From: Lindgomyces ingoldianus | Lineage: Eukaryota > Ascomycota > Dothideomycetes > Pleosporales > Lindgomycetaceae | Assembly (NCBI RefSeq): GCF_010093535.1 | Contig: NW_022985195.1 | Coordinates: 422,611-486,610 of the forward strand | Length of the DNA: 64,000 nucleotides | Direction of reading: 5' to 3' | Shown: positions 61,381 through 64,000 of the stretch, in pieces | Position numbering within the stretch: the first letter of the stretch is position 1 | Layout: each line of letters begins with the position of its first letter | Notes under the pieces: model-generated | What the model was told of the DNA's origin: nothing | Databases searched by the model: none | Seen by the model: only the letters and a program-made list of their open reading frames with translations | Program-made: the position numbers and the translations under genes

Positions 61381-63240
61381 TCACATCCTCCCACGAGGGT
61401 TGTTAGCCTCTTCCTTCCTCCAGTCTCTCAACTCCTTCGTTCCCATGCTCCCTAAACCCCCCTCACTCCGCCTCTCCCATCCGCCCAACCGCACAACTAA
61501 TGTCGTCGCATTGTCCGCGTCTGTACTAACCTCAACTGCAAAGCTCGTTACATCTCTTGCAGCCTGCTCGGGCGTCTTAGCTTCTTTCACTATGTCCACA
61601 ATCTCCTGGTCACTGAGCGGCCCAGACACCCCATCAGAGACAAGCACCATGAAGCTGTATTCTGCAGGCGATAGTTCGATGCGGCGAATTTCGGGTTCCG
61701 CGCTAACTCCAATACGTTTAGACGCCATGTCGCCGAAGGCGCGAGTGTTGGCAAGGCCAGAAACACGCTCCTCGCCAAAGGAATCCGTCACAAACGTCGC
61801 AGCGTAGCGCCGGAGACGAGTTGCTTCCTGGGGCAGGGATGGGTGGTGGTTGGACGTGAGGGGAACAGCAAGGCCAGTTGCAGTGTTGCACAGGAGTATT
61901 CTCGTGTCGCCGACATGAGCCGTCACGAGCGTTGAGGGAGAGGCGGGATGCCAGTACGGCGAGGGTGTAGGAGTGGATATGAGCGCGATGCTGCATGTGC
62001 TCCCGCCTTTGAAGCGCTTCGCTCCGCCAATTCGTTTGCTTGCTCGTGAGGGGTGCCCCAGGATGTCGTCGTCGTTGATGGCTCTGTCTGCGAGAACTGG
62101 GTCTTCGTCTTGCTTGCTAACTTGGGCAGAAACAAAGTCATAGTCGGCCTTCAAGAAAGCGTACGCTAATACCGTCTCGATGCCAATCCCCTCGCTAACG
62201 TCGGCAGGAATGGCCGAGCTTGAGGACTGACGCTTCGTAGTGACGTCGTTCTCCGTGGGATAGCCACGGCCTCCGGCAGACATGGAGAAATATTCTGGCT
62301 TGAATCGTCGGAAGTACCCTCCGACTAACTCCCTCCAATCTCTGACGAGACATCGCTCCAGCTCTTCGGCTTTCCGTATGCTGTCCGATTGCTTAAGTGG
62401 CGGTGCGCTGTTCATCGGTTCTGCCTTGCTGTCGACGCCTCCAGACGGTGCCCTTTCATCCGTCCCCGGTTTAGGGGGCTTTATCGGCTCAGTGCCAGAT
62501 GGCGTATGCGTCTCCACGGCTTCTAGGATATCTTTACCAGAAGCCTCTGCTTCCGGGTGGGCAGTCCTCTCGTCCACACTGCCCACACTACTCGGCCACC
62601 CAATATACCTCTCCGCCCTTCCCTTCCTTTTCAGACTACTCTCTAGCTCAAACAGCCTTGCCCCCTCCTCAACATAGGTATGCAACTGTTCCCTCAAGAA
62701 ACCCGAGCACTCGCTGCCCCCGTGTCCATCAAACACGCCGTAGTAGAATACTTGGGGGTCTCCGCTGGCACTATCAGCAGGTATGACCTCACTCTTTATC
62801 GCGCCGCTTGGGTTCCGTGTCAGTGACATGGGGCGGCGCTTCGAGAAGGCCGGGATCTCAATTGTGCCCGCCTGGAAGGTATCCTCGTTATAGGGCCGTG
62901 TGCCACGCGACAAAGAGACGCCGAAATGATGTTTCGCGCTCTTTAAGGGTATCCGCACGACTGTCATCTCTCGCGTTGCGCCCACCATGGGCGGCGCCGC
63001 TGCGGGAGAGCGGTTCGTCCCACGCGGCTCATGGGGCGTGCTCTTGTCTCTCGGGAGCTTGTGGTGCGGGCCATGGACCGGTCTCGAATCGGGGTGTAGC
63101 GAGGTCGAGGGCAGATGGGTAATGAAGTATTCGTGAAAATTTTGGCGGTCTGAGGGGTTGGTGCTGCGGTGAGAGGGACTGGGGAGTGCAATTGACGGCC
63201 GCCTGCTGGCTCTGACAATGCGGACTGGTAATTTCCACAT
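61381..63240 (-). CDS. PP2C-family protein phosphatase, mitochondrial type (Ptc6/Ptc5-like)
   Basis: A single exon of 619 residues. The N-terminus (M-W-K-L-P-V-R-I-V-R-A-S-R-R-P-S) is arginine-rich and free of acids, like a mitochondrial presequence. Metal-binding motifs of PP2C are in order: R-P-Y-N-E-D (115-120), Y-G-V-F-D-G-H-G-G (167-175), V-G-D-T-R near residue 450, L-V-S-D-G-V near residue 545, and T-D-A-D-N-A-T near residue 590. Between the first half and V-G-D-T-R lies a long low-complexity insert (about 210-290), usual in fungal members. Family enzymes remove phosphate from Ser/Thr; yeast Ptc5/Ptc6 act on pyruvate dehydrogenase. Which of these it matches best is undecided. Confidence 0.87.
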   Translation of the reverse strand: MWKLPVRIVRASRRPSIALPSPSHRSTNPSDRQNFHEYFITHLPSTSLHPDSRPVHGPHHKLPRDKSTPHEPRGTNRSPAAAPPMVGATREMTVVRIPLKSAKHHFGVSLSRGTRPYNEDTFQAGTIEIPAFSKRRPMSLTRNPSGAIKSEVIPADSASGDPQVFYYGVFDGHGGSECSGFLREQLHTYVEEGARLFELESSLKRKGRAERYIGWPSSVGSVDERTAHPEAEASGKDILEAVETHTPSGTEPIKPPKPGTDERAPSGGVDSKAEPMNSAPPLKQSDSIRKAEELERCLVRDWRELVGGYFRRFKPEYFSMSAGGRGYPTENDVTTKRQSSSSAIPADVSEGIGIETVLAYAFLKADYDFVSAQVSKQDEDPVLADRAINDDDILGHPSRASKRIGGAKRFKGGSTCSIALISTPTPSPYWHPASPSTLVTAHVGDTRILLCNTATGLAVPLTSNHHPSLPQEATRLRRYAATFVTDSFGEERVSGLANTRAFGDMASKRIGVSAEPEIRRIELSPAEYSFMVLVSDGVSGPLSDQEIVDIVKEAKTPEQAARDVTSFAVEVSTDADNATTLVVRLGGWERRSEGGLGSMGTKELRDWRKEEANNPRGRM

Positions 63241-64000
63241 GCTTGGGCCTGCTGGGAAGCATACATGGTGTTGATCAGAGCTGTGAGGGGATTATGTCAT
63301 GCAAACCATCCAACTGGGGATAACCATTTCCTGACCATCAAGCTAGTCGAGTTTACTGGTCGAGCAGCGGGCGCGAAGACGATGCTGGCTGCGCCTCGAT
63401 GGACGACAGGCGGCCGCTTGCAGCACAACAGCGACGTCTCAACACCGGATCGTAGGGCAGACCAAACGAGCAATTGAGGGATAAAAGGGAGCTGAGACGT
63501 TGTTGAACGCCGGGGCGAGATGGATCGCCTGTCGGCAATCGTCGTCATTCGGGAAATTCCCGCTGACCGGAGAACAATGTAATTGGACAGCACATCCGCG
63601 CTCCTTCAACTGTCCTAGCAGAGATTATAATTTTCTTAATGTTCTTCCTAGCCACAACAAGAGGGTTGACAGATCACACACACTATGTCCATATTCCGCG
63701 ATGGGTTAACATACTTTATTTCTGATGGAGCCCGGGTATAGGAAAGAGACTGCAGTAGGCAGCATTTATCCAGTAGCAGTCCTCGGTAACGTGTTTTATC
63801 AGTAAGCTGCGGACATCAGTAAGCTGCGCACCCTACTAAACCGCGCGCGCCTCTTTGACGGATAACTAAACAGCAACTGAATTAAACCTATATAAGTATA
63901 TATATAAAATATTCCTAATTGCTTCTACATTAATTCCTTTTATAGCCTTGTACATGGCACCTTGAGCAGGTTGGTGGTGCTCGTTGATATGCCCGCGATG
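63241..64000. other. Right-edge intergenic region
   Basis: Promoter of the PP2C gene and an AT-rich end from about 63860. No coding sequence supported up to the window edge. Confidence 0.4.

Noticed and set aside
1..64000. CRISPR arrays, operons, ribosome binding sites, prophage
   Set aside because: The sequence is fungal nuclear DNA with spliceosomal introns; no regularly spaced direct repeats of CRISPR type were seen.

Overview
The window is nuclear DNA of a filamentous ascomycete (Pezizomycotina). Genes sit on both strands at moderate density. Most carry no intron or a few short GT-AG introns of about 46-113 bp with CTAAC/CTGAC-like branch sites. The protein families are typical: calcineurin B, a DUF1770-like protein, the LsdA/Rds1 ferritin-like family, a cyanamide-hydratase-like HD protein and a carotenoid oxygenase. 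One AT-rich block is mutated in the manner of repeat-induced point mutation (RIP). A leotiomycete-like species is possible, but I cannot fix the class from sequence alone.

Layout. 0-4 kb: the 3' part of an EST1/SMG7-type gene, convergent with a UAS-UBX (UBXD8/Ubx2-type) gene. 4.6-5.5 kb: a broken ORF, then a threonine tRNA gene on the minus strand. That tRNA gene has the usual 13-nt anticodon-loop intron and also a 49-nt GT-AG insert exactly at the T-stem/T-loop junction. It is the most unusual thing in the window. 6-10.9 kb: a C2H2 zinc-finger gene interrupted in its last exon by a 3.06-kb RIP-degraded DNA transposon with 21-bp terminal inverted repeats and a 9-bp target duplication. 11-14.4 kb: gene-poor, with decayed coding remnants. 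14.7-19 kb: an APC-family permease diverging from a membrane-anchored histidine acid phosphatase. 21-22 kb: a GPI-anchor-type surface protein. 23-24.7 kb: a carotenoid oxygenase. 26-27.1 kb: a coiled-coil/winged-helix protein resembling DDRGK proteins. 27.7-31.3 kb: ribosomal protein uS7 and a coiled-coil protein. 31.3-35.3 kb: gene-poor, with an NLR-like relic. 35.3-38.7 kb: a two-domain alpha/beta-hydrolase/NTF2-like protein and a flavin monooxygenase. 38.7-42.5 kb: gene-poor. 42.5-48.3 kb: secreted ferritin-like protein, spinster-type MFS transporter, an 80-residue protein and an HD-domain hydratase. 49.9-50.3 kb: degenerate ~172-bp tandem repeats. 50.5-56 kb: a histidine-phosphatase-fold protein without the RHG motif, DUF1770-like protein diverging from calcineurin B, and a cysteine-rich secreted protein. 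57.3-63.2 kb: importin beta-1 (eight exons) and a mitochondrial-type PP2C.

The genes do not form one pathway. Housekeeping functions (ribosome, nuclear import, calcineurin, ERAD, mRNA decay) are mixed with secreted or accessory genes and separated by gene-poor stretches holding relics. Exon boundaries were placed by hand from splice signals, frame continuity and recalled family conservation. No search was run, so family names are recognition calls and not database hits.
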